Assembly: GCA_028871055.1 (NCBI GenBank)
Contig: JAGWON010000005.1
Coordinates: forward strand, 62,001 to 126,000
DNA: 64,000 nucleotides
Origin: Alphaproteobacteria bacterium
GTDB taxonomy: Bacteria; Pseudomonadota; Alphaproteobacteria; ATCC43930; CGMCC-115725
Reading direction: 5' to 3'
Each line of letters starts with the position of its first letter. The first letter of the stretch is position 1. Position numbers and translations under genes: made by a program. The notes beneath the pieces were generated by a model that searched no databases, had not been told where the DNA came from, and was given only the letters and a program-made list of their open reading frames with translations. This document shows positions 24,785 through 36,786 of the stretch, piece by piece.

Positions 24785-26185
24785 CTAGCGCATGCCGATA
24801 AAGCCGAAGAAGCGGATCGGCAGGCAGCCCGACACCGGCGGTCCGCGATACTGCCACCCACCCGGAAGATTGGGATGCAGCACGTCGGCGCACACGGCGC
24901 GCGGCGCGGCATTGGCCGACGCGATATGCTGCTCGCTCGGCGCGACACCGGCCCACGCCGTCTGCTGCTCGCTCGGCGCGACACCGGCCGACGCCATCCG
25001 CTGCTCGCGCTGGGGAGAAGTCCTGGCGTAATGAGCGGTCGGCTTGCGCGCTGTGACTTTGGGCTTGGCGGCGCCGGCCGGCGATGCGGCGGCTTGCGGT
25101 CCCTTGATCGGCGGCGCAGCGGCGCTGCTTTGCGACGGTGCCGGCGACGCCGCACTTGCGTCGCTGGCCGGCAGTTGCGGCGCTGAGGCGACCGTCTCGG
25201 ATGTCGGCGCGATCGTGGTCGGCGGTTGCGGCGCCGGAGCGACCGTCTCCGCTGCCGGCGCGATCTCGGTCGGCGGCGAAGCCGATGCCATAACGCCGAC
25301 CGGCAGAGGCCCTGTCAGCCTGTTGTCCCGCGCCACCTGACGCGAAAACACCGTGACGGCGGCGAGCGCGACCAGCCCCGCAGCGACCGCAACGCGTGAG
25401 TTCGGCCAACTGCGCCAGATCGCTCGTCGCGGTGCTGGCGGCAACTCGACCGACCGACGATCGTTCGCGGGCAGCGCCGGGCGTCGCATTGCCGGCGGTT
25501 CGAAACCGCGCTCGGTCACGATCGGATCGTCTGCCGGCAACGGCAGTGTCGGTTCGGCCGTCATCGCAGGGCGCCGCAGTGTCGCCATCGCTGCCGCCGG
25601 CGAAGGCTCGGGCACCGCGGACGGCTCGTCCAGCAACGGTTCTGGCGGCGGCGCGACCGCGGCCTCGCGTCGCAGCTCTATCAGCATCAGCTCCGGTGTC
25701 GACAGCAACAGGTCGACGACGGCTTCACACCAATTGGGATTGGTGATGCGACAGGGCGAGCCGGAGAAAGCCGCGTCAAGCCGTTCAGCAACGATGCCGA
25801 TTTCGGCCGCCGGGATCGTCAGCGCGACGATGGGCAGCGCGCCGGCCTGGAGCGCGGCGAATCCGGTGTGCCAGAGGAACTCATCGAGCGGCGCGACGGC
25901 AGGCTCGGTCGGATCGACGTCGACCAGCGCGATGCCCTTGCCCGGATGAAGCGCGATGTAGCGGACCCAGGGTGGCCCGTCGGCACCAGACCGGCGGCGA
26001 TTGGCGAGGATGACCCAAGGCTCGCACAATTCGGCGAGCGCTTCTTTCAGCCGCGCCGCGAGGCGTCGACTCACGAGCGACGCGATCCGGTTCTGCCCGG
26101 AAACCGTTGGCGTCACGACGCGTGACCTCCCACTGCCTGCAATCGCACCCACATCCGCACGCTGCAGCGCGAGCCATTCCCGCAC
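24785..26185 (-). CDS. hypothetical membrane-anchored protein with Ala/Pro-rich repeats
   Basis: A 466-residue protein of unknown function. Residues about 35-180 form a soluble domain (ARLKEALAELCEPWVILANR, GKGIALVDVDP, LPIVALTIPAAEIGIVAERL) that I cannot assign. A Pro-rich stretch precedes one membrane helix (SRVAVAAGLVALAAVTVFSR, about 280-300). The remainder is a low-complexity Ala/Pro/Ser region, including two copies of a 12-residue unit starting GVAPSEQ encoded by 36-base DNA repeats near 24929-25000. A short ordered tail (LPGGWQYRGPPVSGCLPIRF) closes it. Start chosen at 26185; it could be shorter. Confidence 0.65.
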   Translation of the reverse strand: MREWLALQRADVGAIAGSGRSRVVTPTVSGQNRIASLVSRRLAARLKEALAELCEPWVILANRRRSGADGPPWVRYIALHPGKGIALVDVDPTEPAVAPLDEFLWHTGFAALQAGALPIVALTIPAAEIGIVAERLDAAFSGSPCRITNPNWCEAVVDLLLSTPELMLIELRREAAVAPPPEPLLDEPSAVPEPSPAAAMATLRRPAMTAEPTLPLPADDPIVTERGFEPPAMRRPALPANDRRSVELPPAPRRAIWRSWPNSRVAVAAGLVALAAVTVFSRQVARDNRLTGPLPVGVMASASPPTEIAPAAETVAPAPQPPTTIAPTSETVASAPQLPASDASAASPAPSQSSAAAPPIKGPQAAASPAGAAKPKVTARKPTAHYARTSPQREQRMASAGVAPSEQQTAWAGVAPSEQHIASANAAPRAVCADVLHPNLPGGWQYRGPPVSGCLPIRFFGFIGMR

Positions 26186-26260
26186 CAGGCATTAACATGC
26201 GCTTGCCGTGCAAATGCACAACGATGCCGGCGGTGATCAATTTGTGGCGCACTGAGGGGC

Positions 26261-26350
26261 TGGCGGAGGGAGTGGGATTCGAACCCACGTTACGGTTTCC
26301 CGTAAACACGCTTTCCAAGCGTGCGCCTTAAACCACTCGGCCACCCCTCC
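26261..26350 (-). tRNA. tRNA-Ser (GGA)
   Basis: The reverse strand folds as a class II tRNA: acceptor GGAGGGG paired with the 3' end before an encoded CCA, anticodon stem and loop ACGCTTGGAAAGCGT with anticodon GGA, a variable arm built on TTTACGGGAAACCGTAA, and the T-loop GGTTCGAATCC. The 90 bases include CCA. Confidence 0.95.
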
Positions 26351-26410
26351 GGAGCGCGCGAAGCCTAATGAAGCGGGAAAATGGACGCAACCGCCGCCGG
26401 CGAAGGCGGT

Positions 26411-26659
26411 TCAGGCGACGCGGCCATCGGTATCGGGCGCAGCCGCGGGCGGATCGATCGACAGCGTCGAATAGGCGGTACGCTCGCCGGCGCGGATCCG
26501 GTTGATCTCGTTGATGATCTCGACCCAGATCGCGGCGGCGCCGGTATCGCCGTTGTCCATCAGCGAGGCGGCGCGGAAGCCCGCTTTCACCGCCGCGGCA
26601 GTGCCGTGTCGACGGATCATCAGCAGGGCGGCCTGTCGCAGTTCGAAGTCACGCAGCAT
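26411..26659 (-). CDS. small conserved hypothetical protein
   Basis: An 82-residue protein opening with [20 protein letters not shown], then [20 protein letters not shown]. This all-helical pattern recurs in short alphaproteobacterial hypothetical proteins. There is no membrane segment or catalytic motif. The C-terminal 20 residues are Pro/Ala-rich and probably disordered. It is read alone between tRNA-Ser and a divergent membrane protein. Confidence 0.65.
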   Translation of the reverse strand: MLRDFELRQAALLMIRRHGTAAAVKAGFRAASLMDNGDTGAAAIWVEIINEINRIRAGERTAYSTLSIDPPAAAPDTDGRVA

Positions 26660-26837
26660 CGCGGGCAGCTTTCGGCAGAAAATGAGCGGCGGGCGCGCGG
26701 CGTCCGCTCCATTCTCATAGCATCCACACGTGAATAGGTTATTGACGCGCTAACCTTGCCAAGGCCGCCGCGCTGCCGCACCATCCTTGCCGATCGTTAA
26801 CCACGTTGCGGTGCGACCGGGGGGAGGCATCGACGGC

Positions 26838-27134
26838 ATGGCAAGCGCGTTCCGGCTTTTCGGCCGCTGGCTTGGATTCCTCTTGCTGCTCGCGGCCCTG
26901 CTGGTGCTCGGCCGCGACCTGCTGGCCTGGCGGGCGGAGCACGTGCTCGCGCCGATCTCGCTCGGCGAGCTGTGGATCGAGTTGAACCGCGCCAGCCTGG
27001 CGGCAGCGCGACGCGACCTACCAGCGCTGCTGTGGGACCCCGTGATGATCACGCTGCTGCGTCTCTGGGCGGCGCCGGCCCTGGCACTGCCCGGTCTTCT
27101 GCTCTATTGGCCCGCGCGCAAGCGCGGCCGCTAG
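26838..27134 (+). CDS. small hypothetical membrane protein
   Basis: From ATG 26838 (MASAFRLFGRWLGFLLLLAA) it encodes 98 residues with two hydrophobic helices, one at the N-terminus and one near the C-terminus (LRLWAAPALALPGLLLYWPA), ending in a basic RKRGR cytoplasmic tail. The ATG at 26787 would add 17 residues without signal features. It is convergent with lepA, 3 bases between the stops. No family is recognised; similar two-helix proteins are common beside lepA-like genes but this is not diagnostic. Confidence 0.6.
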   Translation: MASAFRLFGRWLGFLLLLAALLVLGRDLLAWRAEHVLAPISLGELWIELNRASLAAARRDLPALLWDPVMITLLRLWAAPALALPGLLLYWPARKRGR

Positions 27135-27137
27135 GCG

Positions 27138-28940
<1,803 letters not shown>

Positions 28941-28944
28941 TGAC

Positions 28945-31338
28945 CTATTGGCGTAACGTGCCGCCCGTCGCCTTTTCGACGGCGACGATCAATTTTTTGG
29001 AGAAGCCCTCGATCTCGGCGTCGGTCAGCGTCGCCTCGACCGGCTGCAAGGTGACGCCGATGGCGAGCGATTTCTTGCCCGCGGGTAGGCTCTTGCCCTG
29101 GTAGAGATCGAACAGGCGAACCTCGGCGACCAGCCGCTTGTCGACACCGCGCGCCGCGCGCAACAGCGTCTCCGCCGGCACCGCTTCGTCGACGACGAAG
29201 GCGAAGTCGCGGCTCACCGGCTGGAATGGCGAAAGCTTCAGCAGCGGCCGTGCCGTCCCCTTGGCCCGCGGCTCGGGCACCGCGTCGAGAAACACCTCGA
29301 AGCCGGCGGCCGGCCCCTCGACCGCCATCGCCCGCAGCACCGCGGGATGGATCTCGCCGAAGGTCGCGAGGGTCCTCGGTCCCTGGCGCAGCGTGCCGGA
29401 GCGGCCGGGGTGATACCAGGCGGGCGCTGAAGCCTCGAGCTGCACCGTCTCGGCGGCGACGCGGGCGGCGGCCAAGGCGGCGAGCGCATCGGCCTTGGCG
29501 TCGAAGGCGCTTGCCGCGCGCGCCGGTTCGTCCCAGCTCTTGCGGCGGACCGCGCCGGCGCGGATACCGGCCGCGACCAGGTCCTGGCCCTCGGGCGTGT
29601 CGTCACGATAGTGCGGCCCGAGCTCGAACAGCGCGGCGTCGGCGAGGCCGCGATCGGCGTTGCGCCGCGCCGCGTCGAGCAAATTCGGCAACATCGACGG
29701 CCGCATCACGTCGAGCTCGGCACTGATCGGATTCAAGAGCTTCAGGTTGCTGGTGCCGCCGCCAAACAGCACCGCGTCCTTGAGCGCGAGGAACGAGAAA
29801 CTCACCGCCTCGACCAGGTCGCGCGCCGCCAGCGTGCGCCGGACCATGCCGGCGCGGCCCTGGGCCGGCGTCAGCGCCGGCGCGGGCACGGCGCCATCGC
29901 GCGGCAGCGATTCCGCTGGAATGGCGTCGTAGCCGTGGATGCGCAGCACCTCCTCGACCAGGCAGGCTTCGCCCTCGATGTCGGCGCGCCACGACGGCGG
30001 CTCGACGGTGAAATGATCGCCCACCTCGCCGACGGTGCAGCCGAGCGCCTGCAGGATGCGGCGCTGCTCGCTCGCCGCGACCTCGACGCCACCGAGGCTG
30101 CGCACGCGATCGGGCCGGAAGCGGATCGTCCGCCGCCAGTCGGGCACCGCGCCAGAGACGCGGATCTCCGAGGCCGTGCCGCCGCAGAGATCGAGGATCA
30201 GGCGGGTCGCGATCTCGAGCCCCGGCCGGACGAATTCGGGATCGAGCCCGCGCTCGAAGCGGTAGCGCGCGTCCGACTGGATGTCGAGCTTGCGGCCCGT
30301 CGCCGCGGTCCGGACCGGATCGAACAGCGCGGCTTCGACGAAGACGTTGGTCGTGGACTCGGTGCAGCCGGAGGACTCGCCGCCGATGACTCCGCCCAGG
30401 CTGAGGACGCCGTTGGCATCGGCGATCACCGTCATATCGGGCTCGAGCTCGTAGACCTTGCCGTTGAGGGCAAGCAAGCTTTCGCCGTCGCGCGCGCCGC
30501 GCACCGCGAGATCGCCGTCGAGCTTGTCGGCGTCGAAGACGTGGAGCGGCCGGCCGAGATCGACGGTGAGGAAGTTGGTGATGTCGACCAGCGCCGAGAT
30601 CGGCCGGAGGCCGATCGACGCCAGCCGCTCCTGCAGCCAGGCCGGGCTCGAGCCGTTCTTGAGGCCGCGCACGACGCGGCCCAGAAACAAGGGACAGGCT
30701 TTGCCGTCCGGACCCGCGAGATGAACCGCAATCGGACAGGCAAACGCGCCCGCGACCGGCGCCGCGTCGAGCGGCTCGAGCTTGCCCATTCCCGCCGCCG
30801 CGAGATCGCGGGCGAGGCCGTGCACGCTCAGGCAATCGGCGCGATTGGGCGTGACCTTGACGTCGAGCACGGGATCGTCGAGTCCGGCCGCCTTGACGAA
30901 ACTGTCGCCCGGCTGCGGCCCCTCGGGCAGCTCGATGATGCCGGTGTGGTCGTCGGACAGCATGAGCTCGTAGCCCGAGCACAGCATGCCGTTCGACAGG
31001 ACGCCGCGAATCTTGCTCGCCTTCAGCGCCTGGCCAGAGCGCGGGATGACCGCTCCGACCGGCGCGAAGACGCCGAGCATGCCGGCGCGGGCGTTGGGTG
31101 CGCCGCACACCACCTCGACCGTCGCGCGCCCGGTATCGACCAGGCAGAGCTGGAGCTTATCGGCGTCGGGATGGCGCTTCGCCTCGACCACCCGCGCCAC
31201 CACGAAGGGCGCCAGGTGCTTGCCGCGGTCCTCGACGCTCTCGACCTCGATGCCGAGCATGACCAGCTTGCCGACGATGGCGTCGAGCGCGGCGTTGGTG
31301 TCGAGATGCGCCTTGAGCCAGCCGAGCGTCGTCTTCAT
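28945..31338 (-). CDS. pheT: phenylalanyl-tRNA synthetase beta subunit
   Basis: A 797-residue protein from ATG 31338 ([14 protein letters not shown]). Domains in order: N-terminal tRNA-binding EMAP-like domain (about 40-150, [10 protein letters not shown]), B3/B4 editing domain ([20 protein letters not shown] onward), B5 domain, a catalytic-like core and a C-terminal anticodon-binding FDX-ACB domain ([16 protein letters not shown]). It forms the alpha2-beta2 enzyme with PheS. The start overlaps the pheS stop as ATGA. The longer open frame reaching upstream to 33147 is just GC-rich read-through across other genes. Confidence 0.96.
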   Translation of the reverse strand: MKTTLGWLKAHLDTNAALDAIVGKLVMLGIEVESVEDRGKHLAPFVVARVVEAKRHPDADKLQLCLVDTGRATVEVVCGAPNARAGMLGVFAPVGAVIPRSGQALKASKIRGVLSNGMLCSGYELMLSDDHTGIIELPEGPQPGDSFVKAAGLDDPVLDVKVTPNRADCLSVHGLARDLAAAGMGKLEPLDAAPVAGAFACPIAVHLAGPDGKACPLFLGRVVRGLKNGSSPAWLQERLASIGLRPISALVDITNFLTVDLGRPLHVFDADKLDGDLAVRGARDGESLLALNGKVYELEPDMTVIADANGVLSLGGVIGGESSGCTESTTNVFVEAALFDPVRTAATGRKLDIQSDARYRFERGLDPEFVRPGLEIATRLILDLCGGTASEIRVSGAVPDWRRTIRFRPDRVRSLGGVEVAASEQRRILQALGCTVGEVGDHFTVEPPSWRADIEGEACLVEEVLRIHGYDAIPAESLPRDGAVPAPALTPAQGRAGMVRRTLAARDLVEAVSFSFLALKDAVLFGGGTSNLKLLNPISAELDVMRPSMLPNLLDAARRNADRGLADAALFELGPHYRDDTPEGQDLVAAGIRAGAVRRKSWDEPARAASAFDAKADALAALAAARVAAETVQLEASAPAWYHPGRSGTLRQGPRTLATFGEIHPAVLRAMAVEGPAAGFEVFLDAVPEPRAKGTARPLLKLSPFQPVSRDFAFVVDEAVPAETLLRAARGVDKRLVAEVRLFDLYQGKSLPAGKKSLAIGVTLQPVEATLTDAEIEGFSKKLIVAVEKATGGTLRQ

Positions 31339-32414
31339 CGCGCCAGGCCTCCGGCCAAGGTCGGCACGTCGAGCGGCAGGAAGCCGTAATGCCGGAGCCA
31401 GCGCAGGTCGCTCTCGTAGAACGTGCGCAAATCGGGGATGCCGTATTTGAGCATGGCGATGCGCTCGATCCCCATGCCGAAGGCGAAGCCCTGGTACTCG
31501 TCGGGATCGATGTTGCAGTTCCGCAGCACCTTGGGATGGACCATGCCGCAGCCGAGAATCTCGAGCCAATCCGCGCCCGCACCGATCTTGAGGCCGCCGC
31601 CTTCGCGCGAACAGCCGATATCGACTTCGGCCGACGGCTCGGTGAAGGGGAAATAGCTCGGCCGGAAGCGCACCGGCAGGTCGGCCATGCCGAAATAGGC
31701 GCGGCAGAAATCGATCAGGCAGCCCTTGAGATGGCCCATATGCGTCGCGCGATCGATGATCAGGCCCTCGACCTGATGGAACATCGGCGAATGGGTCGCG
31801 TCGTGGTCCGAGCGGAAGGTGCGGCCGGGCACGATGATGCGGATCGGCGGCTTCTGGCGAAGCATGGTGCGGATCTGCACCGGCGAGGTATGGGTGCGCA
31901 GCACCTTGCGGCTGCCGTCCGCCGCCCTCGCCGCGAGATAGAAGGTGTCCTGCTCCTGCCGCGCCGGATGCTCGGGCGGGATGTTGAGCGCGGTGAAGTT
32001 GTGGAAGTCGTCCTCGATGTGCGGGCCTTCGACCACCGCGAAGCCCATGGCGCCGAAGATCGCGACGATCTCGTCGGTCGTCTGGCTGATCGGATGGATG
32101 CGGCCCGCCGGCGCCGCGTCGACCGGCAGCGTCACGTCGACGCGTTCCTGCGCCAGCCCGGCGTCGAGCGCCTGAGCATTCAAGCGCGCATTCGCCTCGG
32201 CGAGCGCCGCCTCGATCTCGTCCTTGAGCCGGTTGAGCGCGGCGCCGCGCGCCTTGCGCGCGTCGGGCGCGAGCGCGCCGAGCTCCTTCAGCAGGCCCGT
32301 CAGGCGGCCCTTGCGCCCGAGCGCGCCGACGCGGACTTGCTCCAGCCCTTCGAGATCGGCCGCGCCCTTGACCAGGCGCATGAGCTCGTCGCGAATGTGA
32401 TCGAGGCTTTCCAT
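31335..32414 (-). CDS. pheS: phenylalanyl-tRNA synthetase alpha subunit
   Basis: A 359-residue class II synthetase alpha subunit from ATG 32414 ([14 protein letters not shown]). It has an N-terminal coiled-coil tRNA arm (about 1-90), motif 2 region [20 protein letters not shown], and motif 3 [15 protein letters not shown] with the Phe-binding pocket in between. GTG 32426 would add four residues. It is the fourth gene of the infC-rpmI-rplT-pheS-pheT order known from E. coli and overlaps pheT by 4 bases. Confidence 0.96.
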   Translation of the reverse strand: MESLDHIRDELMRLVKGAADLEGLEQVRVGALGRKGRLTGLLKELGALAPDARKARGAALNRLKDEIEAALAEANARLNAQALDAGLAQERVDVTLPVDAAPAGRIHPISQTTDEIVAIFGAMGFAVVEGPHIEDDFHNFTALNIPPEHPARQEQDTFYLAARAADGSRKVLRTHTSPVQIRTMLRQKPPIRIIVPGRTFRSDHDATHSPMFHQVEGLIIDRATHMGHLKGCLIDFCRAYFGMADLPVRFRPSYFPFTEPSAEVDIGCSREGGGLKIGAGADWLEILGCGMVHPKVLRNCNIDPDEYQGFAFGMGIERIAMLKYGIPDLRTFYESDLRWLRHYGFLPLDVPTLAGGLAR

Positions 32415-32513
32415 CGCCGCGTGCACGCTCCTCAGGCAGAAGGGACCGCTCGGCCCCCGCTTGCCGCCGGGACGATCCGTACCGGCATATTACGCAGGGG
32501 CCGGCGCGGCGGC

Positions 32514-32876
32514 CTAGGCCTTGGGCAGGGCGTCGCGCGCCTGGGCAACGATGGCCTTGAACGCCGCCGGCTCGCGCATGGCGATGTCGGCCAGCATCTT
32601 GCGATCGAGCGTGACGCCGGCAAGCCGCAAGCCGTTCATGAACTGCGAATAGGTGAGGCCTTCCTCGCGCGCGCCGGCATTGATGCGCTGGATCCACAGC
32701 GCGCGGAAGTTGCGCTTTTTCGCCCGCCGATCCCGATAGGCATAGCGCAGGCCCTTCTCGACCTTCTCGATCGCGATGCGGAACGACGACTTGGCGCGGC
32801 CGCGATAGCCCTTGGCCAGGCCGAGCACCTTCTTGTGGCGGGCGCGGCCGGGGACGCCGCGTTTGACGTGTGCCAT
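32514..32876 (-). CDS. rplT: 50S ribosomal protein L20
   Basis: A 120-residue basic protein with the L20 signature: [40 protein letters not shown] and [20 protein letters not shown]. It binds 23S rRNA early in assembly and, in E. coli, represses rpmI-rplT translation. It lies 6 bases after the rpmI stop. Confidence 0.97.
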   Translation of the reverse strand: MAHVKRGVPGRARHKKVLGLAKGYRGRAKSSFRIAIEKVEKGLRYAYRDRRAKKRNFRALWIQRINAGAREEGLTYSQFMNGLRLAGVTLDRKMLADIAMREPAAFKAIVAQARDALPKA

Positions 32877-32882
32877 GACGCG

Positions 32883-33086
32883 CTAGCCCCTCATATAAGG
32901 CATGTAGGTCAGCACCAGCCTGGCGTCGCCCTTGGTCAGCGTCATCGTGCCCTTGGCGTTGCGCTTGCCGCGCTTCGACTTGTTGATCAGCAGGTGGCGC
33001 TTGTGCGCGTTCGCGGCCTTGATCTTGCCCGAGGCGGTGCGGCCGAAGCGCTTTTTCGCTCCGGATTTGGTCTTGAGCTTGGGCAT
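32883..33086 (-). CDS. rpmI: 50S ribosomal protein L35
   Basis: A 67-residue basic protein starting at ATG 33086 ([20 protein letters not shown]) and ending in YMPYMRG. Length and sequence are standard for L35. The 210 bases between infC and this gene are unusually long and contain a GGCCG/CGGCC stem near 33190-33230 on the transcript strand; in E. coli the equivalent leader mediates L20 autoregulation. I cannot show that the same mechanism applies here. Confidence 0.95.
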   Translation of the reverse strand: MPKLKTKSGAKKRFGRTASGKIKAANAHKRHLLINKSKRGKRNAKGTMTLTKGDARLVLTYMPYMRG

Positions 33087-33296
33087 TTGATTGCCTTTCC
33101 GAAAAGAGTTCGTTGTGCAGAAAAAGGCGGTCAAGGCATGCCCGCAAGCCCGCCGCCCGGTTCGGCGCGGGTTATACAGTCCGAGGGGTGGAATGGCAAG
33201 CGGCCGGGCGCCCGCGTTCCGGCCGTGCCCATGGCGCCGTTAGCTGCGTCCTGTCGCGACGATGAAATCCGCGATCGGTGCGGCCCGATCGGCGCC

Positions 33297-33845
33297 CTAT
33301 TTGGGCGACATCACCATCGTCATCTGGCGACCTTCGGTGCGCGGCGACTGCTCGATCTTGGCGATCTTGTCGAGGCCATCCTTGACCCGCATCAGCACGT
33401 TCATGCCGAGCTCCTGGTGCGCCATCTCGCGGCCGCGGAAGCGCATGACGATCTTCACCTTGTCGCCTTCCTCGATGAACTTGAGCATCTGGCGCATCTT
33501 GACGTCGTAGTCGTGGTCGTCGATGCCGGGACGGAGCTTGATCTCCTTGACGTCGATGACCTTCTGCTTCTTGCGCGCCTCGCTCTTGCGCTTCTGCTCC
33601 TCGTACTTGAACTTGCCGAAGTCGAGGATCTTGCACACGGGGGGATCGGCTTGCGGGGCGACCTCGACCAGATCGAGGCCGGCTTCCTGTGCGCGGGTGA
33701 GGGCTTCGTGCCGGGTGACGACGCCTACCATGTTGCCGCGCTCATCGACGAGGCGCAGTCGCGCCGCGGCGATTTCGTCGTTGACGCGAGGGCCGTCATG
33801 GGTGGTGCCTCGGTGTGCAACGGCGGGGGGTAGTCTAGGCGGTAT
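33297..33845 (-). CDS. infC: translation initiation factor IF-3, apparent ATA start
   Basis: Extending upstream of the first ATG (33731) the frame stays open and supplies the missing IF-3 N-domain, [20 protein letters not shown], followed by [20 protein letters not shown] and the C-domain with [17 protein letters not shown]. The best start is ATA at 33845, six bases after GGAGG (33850-33854 on the reverse strand), giving 182 residues, the normal IF-3 length. Non-AUG starts (AUU, AUA) are typical of infC, because IF-3 rejects them and so autoregulates. thrS ends 36 bases upstream. Confidence 0.93.
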   Translation of the reverse strand: MPPRLPPAVAHRGTTHDGPRVNDEIAAARLRLVDERGNMVGVVTRHEALTRAQEAGLDLVEVAPQADPPVCKILDFGKFKYEEQKRKSEARKKQKVIDVKEIKLRPGIDDHDYDVKMRQMLKFIEEGDKVKIVMRFRGREMAHQELGMNVLMRVKDGLDKIAKIEQSPRTEGRQMTMVMSPK

Positions 33846-33881
33846 GAAACACCTCCAACGTTCTCCTCTGTTGCCTCTGAA

Positions 33882-35843
33882 TTAGGCCGCCGCGGAAGGC
33901 ACGGCGGCCTCGGCTTTCAATCTAGCGATGGCTTCGCCAAGCGCAAGGATTTCCTGTTCTTTTCCGCCGAGGCGGCGCAGCGCAACGCTTTGGGTTTCGG
34001 CTTCGCGCGCACCCACGACCAGTAGCAGCGGCACCTTGGCCAGGCTGTGCTCGCGCACCTTGAGGTTGATCTTCTCGTTGCGCCGGTCGGCCTCGGCGCG
34101 GAGCCCCGCGTTGGTTAACGCTGCGAGCACCGCGCCGGCATAGGCGTCGGCGTCCGAGGTGATGGTCGCGACCACGGCCTGAACCGGCGCGAGCCACAGC
34201 GGAAACCGGCCCGCGTGCTGCTCGATCAGGATGGCGATGAAGCGCTCGAGCGAGCCCAGGATCGCGCGGTGCAGCATGACCGGACGGTGGCGCTGGCCAT
34301 CCTCGCCGATGTAGTTCGCGTCGAGCCGCTCGGGCAGGACGAAATCGACCTGCAGCGTGCCGCATTGCCAGTCGCGGCCGATCGCGTCGCGCAGCACGAA
34401 TTCGAGCTTGGGCCCATAGAACGCGCCCTCGCCGGGATTGAGCGTATAGGGCAACTTCGCCGCCTCGACCGCGGTCTTGAGCGCCGCCTCGGCCCTGTCC
34501 CAGACCGCGTCGTCGCCGGCGCGCTTCGCCGGCCGGTCCGAGTACTTGACTGAGACCTCCTCGAAGCCGAAATCGCGATAGACCGAGCGCAAGAGATCGC
34601 AGAACGCCACGCTCTCCGCCGTGATCTGGTCCTCGGTGCAGAAGATATGGGCGTCGTCCTGGGTGAAGGCGCGCACCCGCATGATGCCGTGCAGCGCGCC
34701 CGACGGCTCGTTGCGATGGCACGAGCCGAACTCGGCCATGCGCAGCGGCAAATCGCGATAGGAATGGAGATGCTGGCGATAGATCTGGACGTGGCCGGGA
34801 CAGTTCATCGGCTTGATCGCGAGCACCCGCTTGACGCCGGTCTCCTTGTCGGCGTTCTCGACCGTGAACATGTGCTCGCCGAATTTTTCCCAATGACCCG
34901 ATTCCTCCCACAGCTTGCGGTCGATGAGTTGCGGCGTGCGCACCTCGACATAGCCGGCACGGCCGAGCCGCATGCGGATGTAGTTCTCGATGATGCGGTA
35001 GAGCGTCCAGCCCTTGGGGTGCCAGAAGACGCTGCCGGCCGCCTCTTCCTGCTGATGGAAGAGATCGAGCTCGCGCCCGAGGCGGCGATGGTCGCGCTTC
35101 TCCGCCTCTTCGAGCTGAAACAGGTATTGCTTCAGGTCCTTCTCGTGCGCCCAGGCGGTGCCATAGACGCGCTGGAGCTGCGCATTGCGCGCGTCGCCGC
35201 GCCAATAGGCGCCCGCCACCTTGGTCAGCTTGAAGGCGTGGCCGAGCTTGCCGGTCGACGGCAGATGCGGCCCGATGCAGAGATCGACGAACCCGCCCTG
35301 GCGGTAGAGGCTGATCGTCTCGTCGACCGGAATCTCGTGTATCCACTCCGCCTTGTATTTCTCGCCCTGGTCGGCGAAGAACTGCACGGCCTTGTCGCGC
35401 TCCCACTCCTCGCGCCGGATCGCCTCGTCGCGGTCGACGATCTCGTGCATGCGCCGCTCGATCCGCGCGAGGTCTTCGGGCGTGAACGGCGTGTCGCGCG
35501 CGAAGTCGTAATAGAACCCGGTGTCGGTCGCCGGACCGAACGTGACCTGGGTCTCGGGATAGAGCTCCTTCACCGCTTCCGCCATCACGTGCGCCGCGTC
35601 GTGGCGGATGATCTCCAGCGCCTGCGGCGAGTCGCGCGTCAGGATCGCGATCTTCGCGTCATGCTCGATCCGCGCCGCGAGGTCCTTCGGCGCGCCATCG
35701 ACCGCGACGGCAAGCGCCGCCTTGGCGAGGCCGGGACCGATCGCCTTGGCGATCTCGGCGCCGGTGACACCGCGCGGAAAGCTCCGCACCGCGCCGTCGG
35801 GCAGAGTGACGGCGACCGAGTCGGCGGCTTTGGCGTCGGGCAT
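33882..35843 (-). CDS. thrS: threonyl-tRNA synthetase
   Basis: A 653-residue class II synthetase. It has a TGS domain (about 10-70, [20 protein letters not shown]), an editing domain with [16 protein letters not shown] (the HxxxH motif), and a core with [13 protein letters not shown] (zinc-binding Cys), [20 protein letters not shown] (motif 2) and [18 protein letters not shown] (motif 3). The C-terminus is an anticodon-binding domain. It heads the thrS-infC-rpmI-rplT-pheS-pheT-lepA cluster. Length matches the family. Confidence 0.97.
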   Translation of the reverse strand: MPDAKAADSVAVTLPDGAVRSFPRGVTGAEIAKAIGPGLAKAALAVAVDGAPKDLAARIEHDAKIAILTRDSPQALEIIRHDAAHVMAEAVKELYPETQVTFGPATDTGFYYDFARDTPFTPEDLARIERRMHEIVDRDEAIRREEWERDKAVQFFADQGEKYKAEWIHEIPVDETISLYRQGGFVDLCIGPHLPSTGKLGHAFKLTKVAGAYWRGDARNAQLQRVYGTAWAHEKDLKQYLFQLEEAEKRDHRRLGRELDLFHQQEEAAGSVFWHPKGWTLYRIIENYIRMRLGRAGYVEVRTPQLIDRKLWEESGHWEKFGEHMFTVENADKETGVKRVLAIKPMNCPGHVQIYRQHLHSYRDLPLRMAEFGSCHRNEPSGALHGIMRVRAFTQDDAHIFCTEDQITAESVAFCDLLRSVYRDFGFEEVSVKYSDRPAKRAGDDAVWDRAEAALKTAVEAAKLPYTLNPGEGAFYGPKLEFVLRDAIGRDWQCGTLQVDFVLPERLDANYIGEDGQRHRPVMLHRAILGSLERFIAILIEQHAGRFPLWLAPVQAVVATITSDADAYAGAVLAALTNAGLRAEADRRNEKINLKVREHSLAKVPLLLVVGAREAETQSVALRRLGGKEQEILALGEAIARLKAEAAVPSAAA

Positions 35844-35852
35844 GGCGCCGGT

Positions 35853-36773
35853 TTATCCGAACGGCAGCGTGGCGGCAACCTCCTCCACCGGTAGATCGCC
35901 GAGATCGCCGCGGCGGAGAATGGTGACGCGCGCGCCACGCGGCGCGGTCAGATCGGGATCCGAGGCGACGGAATAGAGCACGGTGGCCGGCGCGCCGCCG
36001 GCGACGATCAGGTGCATCGGCCCGGTGTCGTTGCCGACGGCGTAGAAGCAATCGCGGCCGAGCGCGATCAGATCGCCGAGGCCGGTGCGGCCGATGAGGT
36101 TGCGCACCTCCGGGCAGTCGCGCGCGATCTCGGCGCCGGCCGCCACCTCATCGGGTCCGCCGACCAGCACCGGCGTCAGGCCGAGATCGGCCAGGAACGA
36201 TGCGAGGCGCAGGTAGCGTCCAGCCGGCCACCGTTTTTCCGGCCGGTGCTTGGAGCCGCCCGGCGCCAGCAGCACGAACCGGGGCGGCAGCGCGAACCGC
36301 GCGATATCCGTCGCCGCCCAGGACAGATCGGGCGGCGGTACGTCGGCGATGCCCGCCATCGCCAGTTGATCGCGCTGGCGGTCGATGGTGTGCATCCGGT
36401 CGCGGTCGGGATTGGCGTGCGGATGCGACGCGCCGGCGGCGATGCCCGACCATTCGGGCCGCTCCGGCCACAGCAGATGGAAATAGAGGCTGGAGCGGTC
36501 CGAGGTCTGGAGATCGTAGACGCGGTCGAACTGCGCCGCGCGCACCCGCCGTGCGAGACACAGCAGCGCCCACGGCCGCGTCCAGCCGGGCCGCTCGTCC
36601 ACCCAGACCGCGTCGAAATAGGGCGCGTGCCGACCGAGTTCGGCATAGGCCGGCGCGGTGAGCAGCGTGATCCGCGCCTGCGGATGGTGCGCCCGGATCG
36701 CCGCCGCCGGACCCATCGCCTGGACGAAATCGCCGAGCGCGCCGAGCTTGATGACAAGGATGCGCTCCGCCAC
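35853..36773 (-). CDS. glycosyltransferase family 9 (heptosyltransferase-like)
   Basis: A 306-residue GT-B fold protein with the GT9 opening RILVIKLGALGDFVQAMGPA, LLAPGGSKHRPEKRWPAGRY in the nucleotide-sugar region and GNDTGPMHLIVAGGAPATVL. The LGALGDF motif is the usual L(G/R)xxGD of heptosyltransferases, which add heptose to the LPS core. It adjoins a GT4 gene on the same strand, 13 bases apart, suggesting an LPS-core or envelope polysaccharide pair. The sugar transferred is not determined. Confidence 0.85.
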   Translation of the reverse strand: MAERILVIKLGALGDFVQAMGPAAAIRAHHPQARITLLTAPAYAELGRHAPYFDAVWVDERPGWTRPWALLCLARRVRAAQFDRVYDLQTSDRSSLYFHLLWPERPEWSGIAAGASHPHANPDRDRMHTIDRQRDQLAMAGIADVPPPDLSWAATDIARFALPPRFVLLAPGGSKHRPEKRWPAGRYLRLASFLADLGLTPVLVGGPDEVAAGAEIARDCPEVRNLIGRTGLGDLIALGRDCFYAVGNDTGPMHLIVAGGAPATVLYSVASDPDLTAPRGARVTILRRGDLGDLPVEEVAATLPFG

Positions 36774-36786
36774 GGGTCCGTCCCGC

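Noticed and set aside
24929-25000. A CRISPR-like array
   Set aside because: Only two units of 36 bases, contiguous with no spacers and in frame with a coding region, so it is a protein repeat.
28945-33147. A 1400-codon open frame on the minus strand
   Set aside because: Only its last 797 codons are PheT; the upstream part runs through pheS, rplT and rpmI in a different frame and has no protein features. It is a GC-rich read-through.
31389-33833. An 814-codon plus-strand frame
   Set aside because: It is antisense to pheS, rplT, rpmI and infC and has no recognisable domain.
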